Below are positions 35,933 to 46,132 of a DNA stretch of 64,000 nucleotides, in pieces (position 1 is the stretch's first letter; each line of letters begins with the position of its first letter). The notes beneath the pieces were generated by a model that was given only the letters and a program-made list of their open reading frames with translations, was not told where the DNA came from and made no database searches. The DNA comes from Artocarpus heterophyllus (lineage: Eukaryota; Streptophyta; Magnoliopsida; Rosales; Moraceae). The position numbers and the translations under genes were made by a program. The DNA is taken from the NCBI GenBank assembly GCA_025403435.1, contig CM046340.1, positions 7,974,420 to 8,038,419 of the forward strand, written 5' to 3'.

Positions 35933-36853
35933 ATGGGTGATAATATGAATGTTGTTCCAACTGAGAATGTTTCAATTGGGAGCACTTCTGAGACACCGAT
36001 GCCATCTCCTAAGGTCCGTGCTTCAACCTCGACGCAACCTTTGTCGGTTACAGTTCCTGTAAACCACAATGAAAAACCTAAAAAATTTAATGGACTGAAT
36101 TTTAAAACTTGGCAACAAAAGATGTTCTATTTGACAACACTGAATCTTGAGAGATTCTTGAAAGAGGATCCTCCTACTGTTAGAGAGGATGAAACAGATG
36201 CTCAGACCTCGCTTGTTGTTGAAGCATGGAAGTATTCTGACTTCTTGTGCAAGAATTATATTCTGAATGGCTTGACTGATGCACTTTATAATGTGTATAG
36301 TCTGAAAAAAATGGCCAAAGAAGTATGGGAGTCTTTGGACCATAAATAAAAAATAGAAGATGTTGGTGCTAAGAAGTTCATAGTTAGAGGGTTCATGAAC
36401 TACAGAATGGTGGATTCTAAGACTGTAATTAGTCAAGTACAAGAACTGCAATTACTCATTCATGAAATTCATGCTCAAGGAATGGTAATTAGTGAGTCTT
36501 TCCAGGTAGCTGCAATCATAGAGATGCTACCCCCTGCGTGGAATGACTTCAAGAACTATCTGAAGCACAAGCGTAAAGAGATGAGCGTTGAAGATCTTAT
36601 TGTTCGACTCTGCATTGAGGAAGACAATAGAAGATCTGAGAAAAAGATTTTTAACAAGTCTGTTGCCAAAGCAAATGTGGTGGAGCATGATAAAAGCTCC
36701 AAGAACAAGAAAACCAAGTCGGGGTCCAAGCTGGGGCCTAAGGGTGAAATTTCAAAGAAGCAGAAATTTCAAGGAAAATGTTTCAACTGTGACAAGGTGG
36801 GTCACAAGTCGGCAGATTGTAGGCTACCAAAGAAACAAGAAGAAAGAGGCTAA
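35933..36853 (+). pseudogene. Copia element 1 gag (broken)
   Basis: The frame begins at ATG 35933 (MGDNMN). [17 protein letters not shown] and [12 protein letters not shown] are typical of plant copia Gag. A TAA at 36347-36349 interrupts it after ESLDHK, and the frame then continues, with VGAKKFIV and ISQVQELQ, to a CX2CX4HX4C zinc knuckle (CFNCDKVGHKSADC, about 36779-36820). Near 36850 the frame shifts into the protease frame. An acceptor-like TTTTTAG precedes the ATG, but no matching donor was identified. Confidence 0.88.
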
Positions 36854-39800
36854 TGTGGTGGACACCATCACACAAGAAGTGTCAGACATCAGTCGCTCTG
36901 CCGTGGTCTTTGAAGTCAATATAGTGGACACCAACCCAAAGGAGTGGTGGCTAGACATTGGGGCCATACGCCATGTCTGCTGTGATAGAGCAACTTTTGT
37001 TGAACTCCTACTGTCAGATTTTGGGGAGAAGCCATATATGGGCAACTCTGCCACATTTGAGATCAAGGGCCAAAGGATGATGTTTCTAAAAATGACATCA
37101 GGCAAGGAAGTCAAGCTGCAAAATATGCTGTATGTGCCTGATATTCGAAAGAATCTCATTTCTGGAACTCTGTTGAGTTCACATGGCTTCAAGATGGTTT
37201 TTGAAGCTGATAAAACGGTTTTGTCTAAACATGGAATGTATGTGGGAAAGGGTTATGTGAAAGATGGGATGTGAAAAATGAATGTAATGGTTGTTAAGCC
37301 CAATTTCATCAATAAAATAAAAAAGTCTTCCACTTATATGCTTGAGTCTTCTAATTTATGGTATGATAGACTAGGTCATGTTAATTATAATACTTTGCGT
37401 AGATTAATTAACTTGAATCACATACCCATGTTTAATATTGATCCCAAACACAAATGTGAAATATGTGTAGAGACAAAACTAACGAGATCTTCATACCAAA
37501 TGATTGATAGAAATACTGAGCCACTTGATTTGATACATAGCGATGTTTGTGACTTAAAATTTATTCAAACTAGAGGTGGAAATAAATATTTTGTTATATT
37601 CATAGATGATAGCACAAAATATTGCTATGTATATTTGCTTAAAAGCAAAGATGAAGTTATGGAGAAGTTTGCTCTCTATAAGTAAGAAGTTGAAAACCAA
37701 CTTAATAAAAAAATTAAGATGGTAAGAAGTGACCGTAGTGGTGAATATGTAGAACCATTTAGTGAATTTTGTGCACAACATGGTATTATCCACGAGGTTA
37801 CGCCACCCTATTCACCTCAGTCAAATGGTGTGGCAGAACGCAAAAATCGTCCTTAAAGGATATGATGAATGCGATGCTGATAAGTTCTGGATTGTCACAA
37901 AACATGTAGGGGGAAGCCATTTTATCGGCTAATTACCTTTTAAATAAGGTACCCTGGAAGAAAGAAGACAAGACCCCTTATGAATTGTGGAAAGCTAGAA
38001 AGCCTTCTTACAAATACTTGAGAGTGTGGGGGTGTCTTACAAAGGTAATGGTACCTACACTAAAGAAGATTAGAATAGGTCCAAAAACAGTTGATTGCAT
38101 CTTCATTGGTTATGCCCACAACAGTAGTGCTTATCGGTTCCTTGTGTATGAATCTAAAAACCCTGAGATTCACAAGAACACGATAATGGAATCTAGGAAT
38201 GCATCATTTTTTGAACATGTATTTCCTTGCAAATCCAAAGAGGATGGTCCAAGTTTATCTAAACGAACGTTTAAGACTATTGAAGAGAATAGTCAGGATC
38301 ATCAAGAAGTTGAAACCGAATATGAAGAGGAAGAGCCTAGATGAAGCAAAAGAGCAAGGAATGAAAAATCATTTGGACCTGACTTTCTGACCTACATGCT
38401 AGAGGCTGAACCTCAAACTTTCAAAGAAGCTGTAAGCTCATCTGAGGGTCCTTAATGGAAAGAAGCCATAAAGAGTGAAATTGATTCCATCATGCAGAAT
38501 CATACTTGGGAATTAGTGGACCTTCCTCCAGGAAGTAAACCGCTGGGTTCTAAGTGGATTTTCAAACGCAAAATGAAAGCTGATGGCATAATTGACAAGT
38601 ATAAGGCTAGACTTGTTATAAAAGGTTATAGACAAAAAGAAGGCCTTGATTACTTTGATACTTATTCTCCTGTAACGAGAATAACCTCCATAAGAATAAT
38701 TATAGCGATTGCCGCTTTGCGGAATCTTGAAGTACATCAGATGGATGTAAAGACTGCTTTTCTTAATGGAGACCTTGAAGAGGAAATTTATATGGAACAA
38801 CCAGAAGGTTGTATTGCTCCAGGACAAGAAAAGAAAGTCTGCAAATTGGTGAAGTCTTTGTATGGGCTTAAACAAGCACCAAAGCAATGGCATGAGAAAT
38901 TTGACAATGTTATGATGTTAAATGGCTTCAAAATTAATGAGTGTGACAAGTGTGTTTATGTCAAAAGAACAGACGATGGATATGTTATTCTTTGTCTGTA
39001 TATAGATGACATGCTAATCGTCGGTAGCAATGATCGGATGATCAAGTCTACTAAAGATATGTTGAACTCTAGGTTTGACATGAAAGACATGGGACCTGCC
39101 GATGTGATTTTAGGAATCAAAATCAAAAGGGCGCCTGATGGACTCATCTTGAGCCAGTCACACTATGTGGACAAGATACTTGACAAATCTAGTAAAAATG
39201 ACACTGGTGTAGCCAGAACACCAATTGATACTAGTCAATATCTGTCAAAAAATAAAGGAGAAAGTATATCCCAGGTGGAATATGCTAGAGTGATAGGTAG
39301 TTTAATGTACTTAATGAATTGTACAAGACCAGATGTTGCCTATGCTGTAAGTAGTCTGAGTAGATTCACGAGTAATCCAAGAGATGATCACTAGAAAGCA
39401 ATTGTTAGAGTACTCAGATACTTACGGTATACTCGAAATTATGGGCTATATTATACAAGAGATCCTACTGTTCTTGAAGGGCATTCTGACGCGAGTTGGA
39501 GATATGATATACAGGATTCTAAAGCTATAAGTGGATATGTATTCACTTTGGGAGGTGCAACAGTTTCATGGAAGTCCTCAAAGCAGACGGTAATAACCAG
39601 ATCCACTATGGAATCTGAATTTGTAGCCTTGGATAAAAGCAGTGAAGAAGCTGAATGGCTAAGGAATTTCTTGGAGGATATCCTTGAATGGCCTAAACCT
39701 ATGCCTGCAATATGCATACATTGTGATAATCAATCTGCTATTAGGAGGGCACAGAATGTGATGTATAATGGTAAGTCGAGACATATACGTTGTCGACATA

Positions 39801-39952
39801 ATATCGTTAGACAACTGATCTCAACTGGAGTCATGACAATAGACTGTGTAAGGTCTAAAGAAAATATTGCGGATCCGTTAACTAAAGGACTAAATAGAGA
39901 TCAAGTTGAGAAAACATCAAGAGGAATGAGACTTAAGCCCATAAAAGAATAG
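36840..39952 (+). pseudogene. Copia element 1 pol (broken)
   Basis: Protease: WWLDIGAIRHVC (about 36945), where the usual D-S/T-G has isoleucine, so the active site is itself damaged. Integrase: LWYDRLGHVN, CEICVETK, FIDDSTKYCYVY and [10 protein letters not shown] are visible. Reverse transcriptase: KARLVIKGYRQKEG, MDVKTAFLNGDL and the catalytic YIDDM (about 39000). RNase [21 protein letters not shown] and [11 protein letters not shown], ending at TAG 39950-39952. Stops at 37272-37274, 37683-37685, about 38342-38344, about 38454-38456 and 39392-39394, and a frameshifted, stop-containing patch at about 37855-37960, break the frame. The RT core is the longest intact part (300 codons). Confidence 0.9.
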
Positions 39953-40530
39953 GTCGAAACAGTGAAAACCCAACCTTGTTGACTAGAGATCCTAAGCTCT
40001 AGGTTCAATGGGATAACTAAACTGAATAGACCGAGTAAGATCACTGTAGGGGTTACCCCAACCCATTCTTATATAAAAACAGTGATACCCGTAAGGAAAG
40101 GTTAAACAGTTTGCTTTTAATGATTCTAAAGCTTCGAATACGTTGGAATTCGAGTGGAGTAATACAGGTTACTCTTAACTAAGAAATCACCTATGTGAGA
40201 GAGAAGTGAGGCCGCTTCAAAGGAGAATTGCTATGGCTCAATTCTTTAGAAACTCTTGCAGAACCAGGGAGATGTTCATGGCCAAAATGAACATAACTAT
40301 GAGAATTGAAACTGTGTCAGGAAAATATCTGTGTGAGGTATGTTATCGTTTACACAAATGACAGAACAGTTCAAGGACATCGCGTCTACTGGTCAACCAG
40401 TAAAGTAAACATACTTTCACAAGGGAAGGTTCAAAGGTTAACGCCTACCTATCCTATGCAGATATTAATCGTAGAACTCTATCACCGTGTAGTGTCTTTG
40501 TTTTTCTTTTGTAGTTTGTCAATTTCATTC

Positions 40531-40541
40531 ATGTGGGGGAT
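40531..40541 (+). other. Polypurine tract of copia element 1
   Basis: ATGTGGGGGAT abuts the TGTTGG of the 3' LTR. The ~580 bp between the RNase H stop and this tract holds no supported gene. Confidence 0.8.
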
Positions 40542-41292
40542 TGTTGGAAAAATGGCAATTGGATGAATGAGAAATTGATGCTCATTGGTGGAGATTAATG
40601 GAGGTCATAGACCTCATATTGTAACACCCAAAGGCATGGATTAATAGGTAATTATGAGCTTCATAATCATGAAAAATAGAGGGTTACAACCAATGGTTTA
40701 ATGGGAGATTATGAGCACCATTATCATGGAAAAATGGAAGGTTGCAACCGGTGTCATTATGCACATAAATTCTAAATAATGCCTCATTATAATGCGGATT
40801 GTAACGTCTATTCTCTTAAGCCTATATAATGAACTCTCCTCCACATGTTTGAAAGAACACACAATTGCATAGAATTTACACTCATCAAGTCATAGAGTTT
40901 TTCCTTTATTTTTTCAAGTTCTATCTAGTTTTTGTTGTAGTCATTTTTTAGTGATAGAAGAAAAAAACAGTTTCAAGTTCGCCGGAAACGGTATCTAATA
41001 GTGCTTAAGATTCCGTTGGTAGTCGTTGTATCTTAGGAGACAGACGTTCATAGAATCCTCGTGCATAACCGGAGGGGACGGATCTCTTTTAAGAAAAGCG
41101 TGACCTACACGTGCCTTGACCATTTTCGTCTAATTTTCACGTTGCGTTGCTTCCGTTGAAGTTGAAGTTGAAGGTTTTGTTATACCTATTTTATTATTTT
41201 CATTCTTGAAAAATTTGTAACTTATTTATTTTATTCATGCAATATATTGTTTGCAATTCTTTTATCCATATTCTATGTTATATTTCCTAACA
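40542..41292 (+). repeat. 3' LTR of copia element 1 (751 bp)
   Basis: Lacks one of the 57-bp units of the 5' LTR (units begin at 40650 and 40707) and differs at many scattered bases, so this insertion is clearly older than the Tekay element. Confidence 0.93.
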
Positions 41293-41297
41293 CTTTG
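41293..41297 (+). repeat. Target-site duplication (right), CTTTG
   Basis: Matches 34102-34106. Confidence 0.93.
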
Positions 41298-41553
41298 AGC
41301 CAAGTTGTTCTTGGGTGCAGTGACTAAGAGTATGTCAGTATCTTGAGATTCAAAGTGTTTCTGGGAAGCGAGAAGACTTGGAAGAACGCGTGTCAATAGC
41401 CAGAAACCTCGGTATAGACGAAGTTCTTGAGTTGCAATGATCCAACCTTTCTCTTTTGGCAGAGAAAGGATCAGGTCTTTGAATTCTTCCGGGAGTTTGG
41501 ACTTGTTGCAAGTATTTTGGCATATCTGAAGGAGAAGTTTGATGGGTAAGCAT
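41298..41553 (-). pseudogene. Sulfotransferase pseudogene 2, N-terminal part
   Basis: Starts at ATG 41551-41553 (MLTHQTSPSDMPKYLQ, compare SPSDMPNYLQ in pseudogene 1). A frameshift after about 20 codons moves the family homology (EEFKDLILSLPKEKGW, then GFW and ASQKHFESQDTDI) into another frame. Just before the insertion point the PAPS loop is damaged (APKNN where PKSGTT is expected, with a small deletion). It joins to 34106 across the copia element. Confidence 0.88.
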
Positions 41554-41591
41554 GGTTTATAAGATAGAGAGATAAGCGGTCAATAGTAGTG

Positions 41592-41594
<3 letters not shown>

Positions 41595-41630
<36 letters not shown>
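41595..41630 (+). repeat. (AT)n microsatellite
   Basis: Uninterrupted TA dinucleotides upstream of sulfotransferase pseudogene 2. Confidence 0.9.
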
Positions 41631-41633
<3 letters not shown>

Positions 41634-42369
41634 GGGCTTAGGTGTTAGTATTAGTTTGTCGATCCTCTAATATAGAAGAAGAAGAATTGTTGAAAATGAG
41701 GGGGAGTGGGGTGGGGTGTGTAAAGAAAAGAAAAAGGTTTACTGGGTGTGTAAAGAAAAGAAAAAGTTGTACTCTGTTGACTCCCAACGGAAGAAAGTGG
41801 AGAATGACTCTTAATGCATGACTTCTCTTGTATAATGCAAGTTTATTGCCACTGTTGGTAGGGTCGACATCGGTAAGTTAGGTAAGTTAGGTAAGTTTTA
41901 AAGTGTGTTTGTGAGGACGGTGAGAATTATTAGTTAAAATTATTTTTATTATAGCATATAAGAGTTTTATATTATAGTAATTTTTTTATTGTTATTATAA
42001 CATATAAAAATTTTATATTATTTATAATTAAAAAAATGATAAAAACTATTTTCACCAAATAGAAAATTAGGGTTTTTTCTACTAAGTTTAAGTGAATTAA
42101 TTTTAAATCTAACCTATTCAGTGAACCAAAATTCTAAAAGCAACACATACAATGAATATTTGGGTGGATTGATTGGTTTAAATATTAAAAAATTGAAAAA
42201 ATCTAAAGAAGGCTGTTTGTGTTTGAGATTTCATAATCATCGTCTCTTTGGGCAATTGTCATGGGAGATTGTGCAACCAACACCGAGCGCATCCTTGGCC
42301 CCGATGTCGAAGTGTGTCTGCTTCCACTGATGGACTTTTATTGTATGCTTTTTCAGCATAGAAAGAGCC
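41631..42369. other. Non-coding spacer
   Basis: It has a local duplication (GTGTGTAAAGAAAAGAAAAA twice, about 41716-41766) and a TAAGTTAGG triplet repeat near 41875-41897. No gene recognised. Confidence 0.45.
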
Positions 42370-42820
42370 TCTTTCGTGCAGCTTTTTAGAGTCTATTTTT
42401 AGGTTTTTGATTGATTTAAAAAGTTATTTCCATAAATATTCATATGATTTAAGCAGTTTTTAAAAGAGCTTTTTAATTAAAATCCTCACAAAATATGACT
42501 TTTAGAAAAACCTATCCTAAAAATATACTTTGAAATTTATATTAAAGTTTTCAAAAGAGTTTTATCTTTCCAGTTAAAGCCGTCACAAAACATGACTTTT
42601 GAAAAAAAAATTAATCAAAAATATATTTTGAAACTTGTATTAAAATTTAGTTAACATATTGTAAACTTTGTCATAAAATTTTTGTTGCTTATTAAGAAAT
42701 ACAAATTATTTTAATCCATTTAAGCAGTTTTAAAACATAAATCTAAACACTTCTATAAAATTATAGTTTTTACTTTTTTATTGATTAAAAGTACAAGTAA
42801 AAACTTTACAAAAACAAGCC
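42370..42820 (+). repeat. MITE-like repeat, copy 2
   Basis: Aligns with 32031-32490 (shared TTTTTAAAAGAGCTTTT, ATTTAGTTAACATATTGTAAAC-type and TTTTAATCCATTTAAG strings). The left terminus is altered, so only the right end is clear. Confidence 0.5.
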
Positions 42821-42836
42821 TAAAAAAGACCAAAAT

Positions 42837-42837
42837 A

Positions 42838-42873
<36 letters not shown>
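42837..42873 (+). repeat. (AAT)n microsatellite
   Basis: A run of AAT/ATA triplets at the position equivalent to 32504-32570. Confidence 0.9.
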
Positions 42874-43084
42874 GAACTGATGTTTTGAAACGTTAATTTC
42901 TTTGCTAATTGTGCTGTTTTTAATTGATGTAGTAAATTTAGACGATGTGATAGAAATCTCGCTATTGAAGGGACAAGAGGGGACATTTTTGGTCAAAAAT
43001 ATATATGATATTACCTTACTCTTTACGACTCCCTCGTAAAACGCCTTTCTTCTTCTTCTTCTTCCTCTTTTTTTTTTTTTTTTT

Positions 43085-43440
43085 TGAATACTTACATAGA
43101 AAGCAACAGGTCTCACTTTGTATGGTTGACTTGCATCTGCCAAATCCTAGCACCATAATCCTGCTCAAGCCTCGTTTACCAAACTAAGAAGCCTCTTTGA
43201 GCATTTTTGAGAGGACCTCTCTCAACTCCTATATTTCTCTTTCCTTGGGCTCTCTTCATCATTTTTTTTCTTGCATGGACAAGCAAAATTCAATATTTTG
43301 GTTCAACATTATTCACTTTTAAAGCACTGAAAATATATTATCTCGTTTTCTACTTCTATCCAGAAACCAGATTTCCGAATTTTTTATTTTGCTGATATGA
43401 TATTGGCATTGATAATAGGTGTTTATACATTTCTACACTT
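43085..43440 (+). repeat. Segmental repeat unit X, copy 3
   Basis: Starts at ACTTACATAGAAAGCAACAG after a CTT/T-rich run. It is colinear with copy 2 and is followed by the same 3' flank of a sulfotransferase gene. Confidence 0.8.
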
Positions 43441-43768
43441 TTTGAGACGAGAAAGTTCAATACTTTCTGCCCGCTAGCGTACACATTTAAATATCATAGA
43501 TATAAAATTTATAAAGAATCTTCTTCAATGTGATGCTCCAATTCCATAAGCATTATTATATGCCGTCAGCATCTCCAAGTACTTATCAAATAGGCAGAAA
43601 AGAAAGACGACACAATTACTTGAAATCTCGCTGTCTGAGAGCCTCATGTGATGAAGATAAATGATATCCACTTGCCAGCAATACACATAAATTGCTAGAA
43701 AGCAATATTTATATATCAAAGAAATATATATCAAGCATAACATTAATAACACTAAAATGGAAGTCAAA

Positions 43769-43985
43769 CTAGAACTTTAGCCCAGAACCATGCAACTTCA
43801 GCTCAAAAATAGAGTCCAACTTTTCTGCCATTTCAGCCGTCAAGTGATTGATCCAATCCCCGACCTCATCCCGCCGGAAGAACGCCTAGTGATCCTGTCC
43901 GGACGGCAATTTCCCCTTCTTATTCACCTCCAAATTGCTCAGATTATTAGAACTATTTAGTTCCAACGCATTCTTCACCAGATTT
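43769..43985 (-). pseudogene. Sulfotransferase pseudogene 3, C-terminal fragment
   Basis: About 72 codons of the C-terminus remain: SNLEVNKKGKLPSG, then a TAG stop where lysine is expected (in QDHKAFF), then FFRRDEVGDWINHL with a D replacing the glycine of the RxGxxGDW motif, ending GLKF with TAG at 43769-43771. The rest of the gene is cut off by the LTR that begins at 43986; its N-terminal part was not found in the window. Its stop differs in position from those of copies 1 and 2. Confidence 0.88.
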
Positions 43986-44261
43986 TGTTGGAAAATTGTT
44001 TAATAAACCATTGTCAAAAACTATTTTGAGGCCCTAATTAGAGTAGGACCTACTTTAAATATGTGACGAGTCTTAGTAGATTTATGTTCTCTGTCGCAAG
44101 AAGATCAAAATCATATATCACCCATTGGAATTGGTTTTTGTTGAAAAGAATTCTAAAAATCAAAGTCCTATATTGCTTTGGCATATTGCCTAGGTGGAGT
44201 TTAAATAAGTTAGCACTTTTGCTACCGGATAAAAACTTGTACCCAAGAGACTCTCTTATGC

Positions 44262-44750
44262 GCAAGGGGGGCATAAACCATCACCCATATGGCGTGGGTG
44301 ATATGAATGTTGGGCTGCTCGGCTTGCCCTCTCGTAGGTTTCGATTTGCAAAAAAATTTTTATTTGCATAAACTCGATTTTATTTTGCATTCATTCTACA
44401 ATATGAACCGTCAATATGACTGTTGGATTTTCTCCACATTTATGCATAAATCCGAAAAAGATGTTGGACGATGTTAATGGGCTGGATTTCAAAGGTTGTA
44501 ACCTTTGAATTATACGCAAGAGGGTAAAAACTATCGGCCCAATGGATGACGTGAATATTAAGCTCTTGGGCTTACCCTCGTGCGGGTTTCAGTGTGCAAA
44601 TTTTTTTATTTTCTTAAACTCGGTTTTATTTTGCATTCGTTCTTGAATATGAACAGTCAATATGATTGTTGGATTTTTTGTACATTTGTGCATGAATCTT
44701 GACGAGATGTCGGACCATGTTAATGAGCTGAATTTCAAAGGTTGTAACCC
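44262..44750 (+). repeat. ~250-bp tandem duplication within the copia 2 LTR
   Basis: Two adjacent units share GTTTCGATTTGC/GTTTCAGTGTGC, TTTATTTTGCATTC, CAATATGA-TGTTGGATTTT and TTTCAAAGGTTGTAACC. The first runs about 44262-44505 and the second about 44510-44750. Confidence 0.7.
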
Positions 44751-45149
44751 CTCATTCTTGACACAATTCCACACACAACATTTTGAGATTTTCTTCCCGC
44801 TCTCTATAGGGTTCTTAGGCTCTTAAGTTTTTCTGAGAGCTTTAGGTTTCTAGTGATAGAGGGAAGGCATAGTTCAAGTTCGTCGGAGAAGTATTGGTAG
44901 TGCCAAAGTTCTGCTTAATCATCGTTGTATCCTGAGAGATAGACGCTCAAGCTATCTCAAGCACATGAGGAGAGAACAAATTTGTTTTGTGAAAAATGTG
45001 TGTTACATGTTCCTCAACGTCCAAATTTCTACTTTGATTTAGTTTAAGGTTGAAGGTTTTCTGTAGTTGTTTCTCTTCTTTTTGTAATATTTTTTTAATT
45101 AATGTTAGTTTATTTGTTTTCTCTTCATTTTTATGCATTATTGCTAACA

Positions 45150-45162
45150 ATCTTAAAACAGA
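45150..45162 (+). other. Conserved post-LTR start, candidate unusual primer site
   Basis: ATCTTAAAACAGA follows the LTR here and at 34913-34925 in copia element 1. It does not match the TGGTATCAGAGC site of tRNA-iMet. Conservation between two diverged elements at the primer position suggests function, but no matching tRNA was identified. Confidence 0.4.
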
Positions 45163-46021
45163 ATATCTCTTGAAGATGAACAGGTTTTTGCAATCGATGA
45201 AAATTTCATTTCTGGAAATTCTTTAGACGTGGTCCCAGGCATTCATTCGGTTGAACTTCTGCTTTTGTACCATTGATCGTTTTGGTTTTTATTGTTTAAT
45301 CATTTGGCTCCTTAGTTTTTACTAAGTTGAAAAAGTTGAACGCTTCATATTCGGTTTTTTTTTTTCTTTAATTTGCTTTAACGTTATTTGTCGTTTCATA
45401 TTGGTTTTACTACTATGCATGTTTTAATTAATTGATTGCATGGGTTCATCATAACGTTTTCCTTTATTAAATTGCTTGTTTATCTAAGCTTTTGTTTAAC
45501 TTGAACGTTGCTATATAAACCTTTTGTTAGAAGGGTTCGTTATATCGTTTTCTTTGCTTTAGTGTTGACTTTATTGCTTATCTCAAAATTTTGGCTTCAG
45601 TTAAAAAAATAAATCGTGAATTTATATTTGACGGAAAATATATATTTGAGATTTGGACCTTGGTATTTTCAAAATTGGCTAATAACTTGAACGTTGTTAC
45701 TGTTTGTTCCCACCGGAAGCAACTCTAAGACACCAGTGTCATCTCCCCACGTTCAGGCGTTCAGGCCTTGACCTCGACTCAGCCTTTATCAGCTTCGATT
45801 CTAATGAACCATTATAAAAAACCTAAAAAATTTAGCCGATTGAATTTCAAGACTTAGCAACAGAAAATGTTGTTTTATTTCATAACTTTGAATCGTGAGA
45901 GGTTCTTAAAAGATGATCCTCCTACTATTAAAGAGGATGAAGTTGATGCTTAAGATTCCAATTCTTTTGAGGCTTGGAAGCACTCTAATTTTTTGCGCCA
46001 GAATTATATTCTTAATAGCTT

Positions 46022-46132
46022 GACTACAAGAAATGACAGCATTAGTGACGACATTTGTCATCGCTAAAAATTGACTTTTTGGCAACTTGGTCACTAAAGG
46101 TTTTAAACCAACTACTTTTGTAATGGCCTTTT
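46022..46132 (+). mobile_element. CACTA-like element, left part
   Basis: Begins GACTACAAGAAATGACAGC, close to the CACTACAAGAAA terminus of plant CACTA elements. Subterminal units such as TTAGTGACGACATTTGTC paired with GTCATCGCTAAAA follow, the hallmark short inverted GCGACGACA repeats of this group. It is interrupted at 46133 by a solo LTR and resumes at 49006. No transposase was seen, so it is non-autonomous. Confidence 0.65.
46128..46132 (+). repeat. Target-site duplication (left), CTTTT
   Basis: CTTTT before the solo LTR recurs at 49001-49005. Confidence 0.75.

Larger units (their letters stand above)
34107..41292 (+). mobile_element. Ty1-copia LTR retrotransposon inside sulfotransferase pseudogene 2
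   Basis: 7186 bp bounded by LTRs that start TGTTGG and end in CA, with a 5-bp CTTTG duplication. Internal order is gag, protease, integrase, RT, RNase H, as in Pseudoviridae. Gag-pol is broken by several stops and frameshifts, so the copy is non-autonomous now. Reading the flanks together restores collinear homology to the sulfotransferase family across the insertion point, which confirms its position. Confidence 0.96.
43986..46023 (+). mobile_element. Copia element 2: 5' LTR and start of gag, truncated
   Basis: The LTR at 43986-45149 (1164 bp) starts TGTTGG and ends AACA. It is followed by the same internal start, ATCTTAAAACAGA, as copia element 1. Decayed Gag follows from about 45700 (KPKKFSRLNFKT, then QQKMLF; DDPPTIKEDEVDA; NYILNSLT), with stops and a frameshift. 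The homology breaks off in the middle of Gag at about 46022, exactly where a CACTA-like terminus begins. No continuation of Gag was found beyond the CACTA-like segment, so the remainder was lost. Confidence 0.85.
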
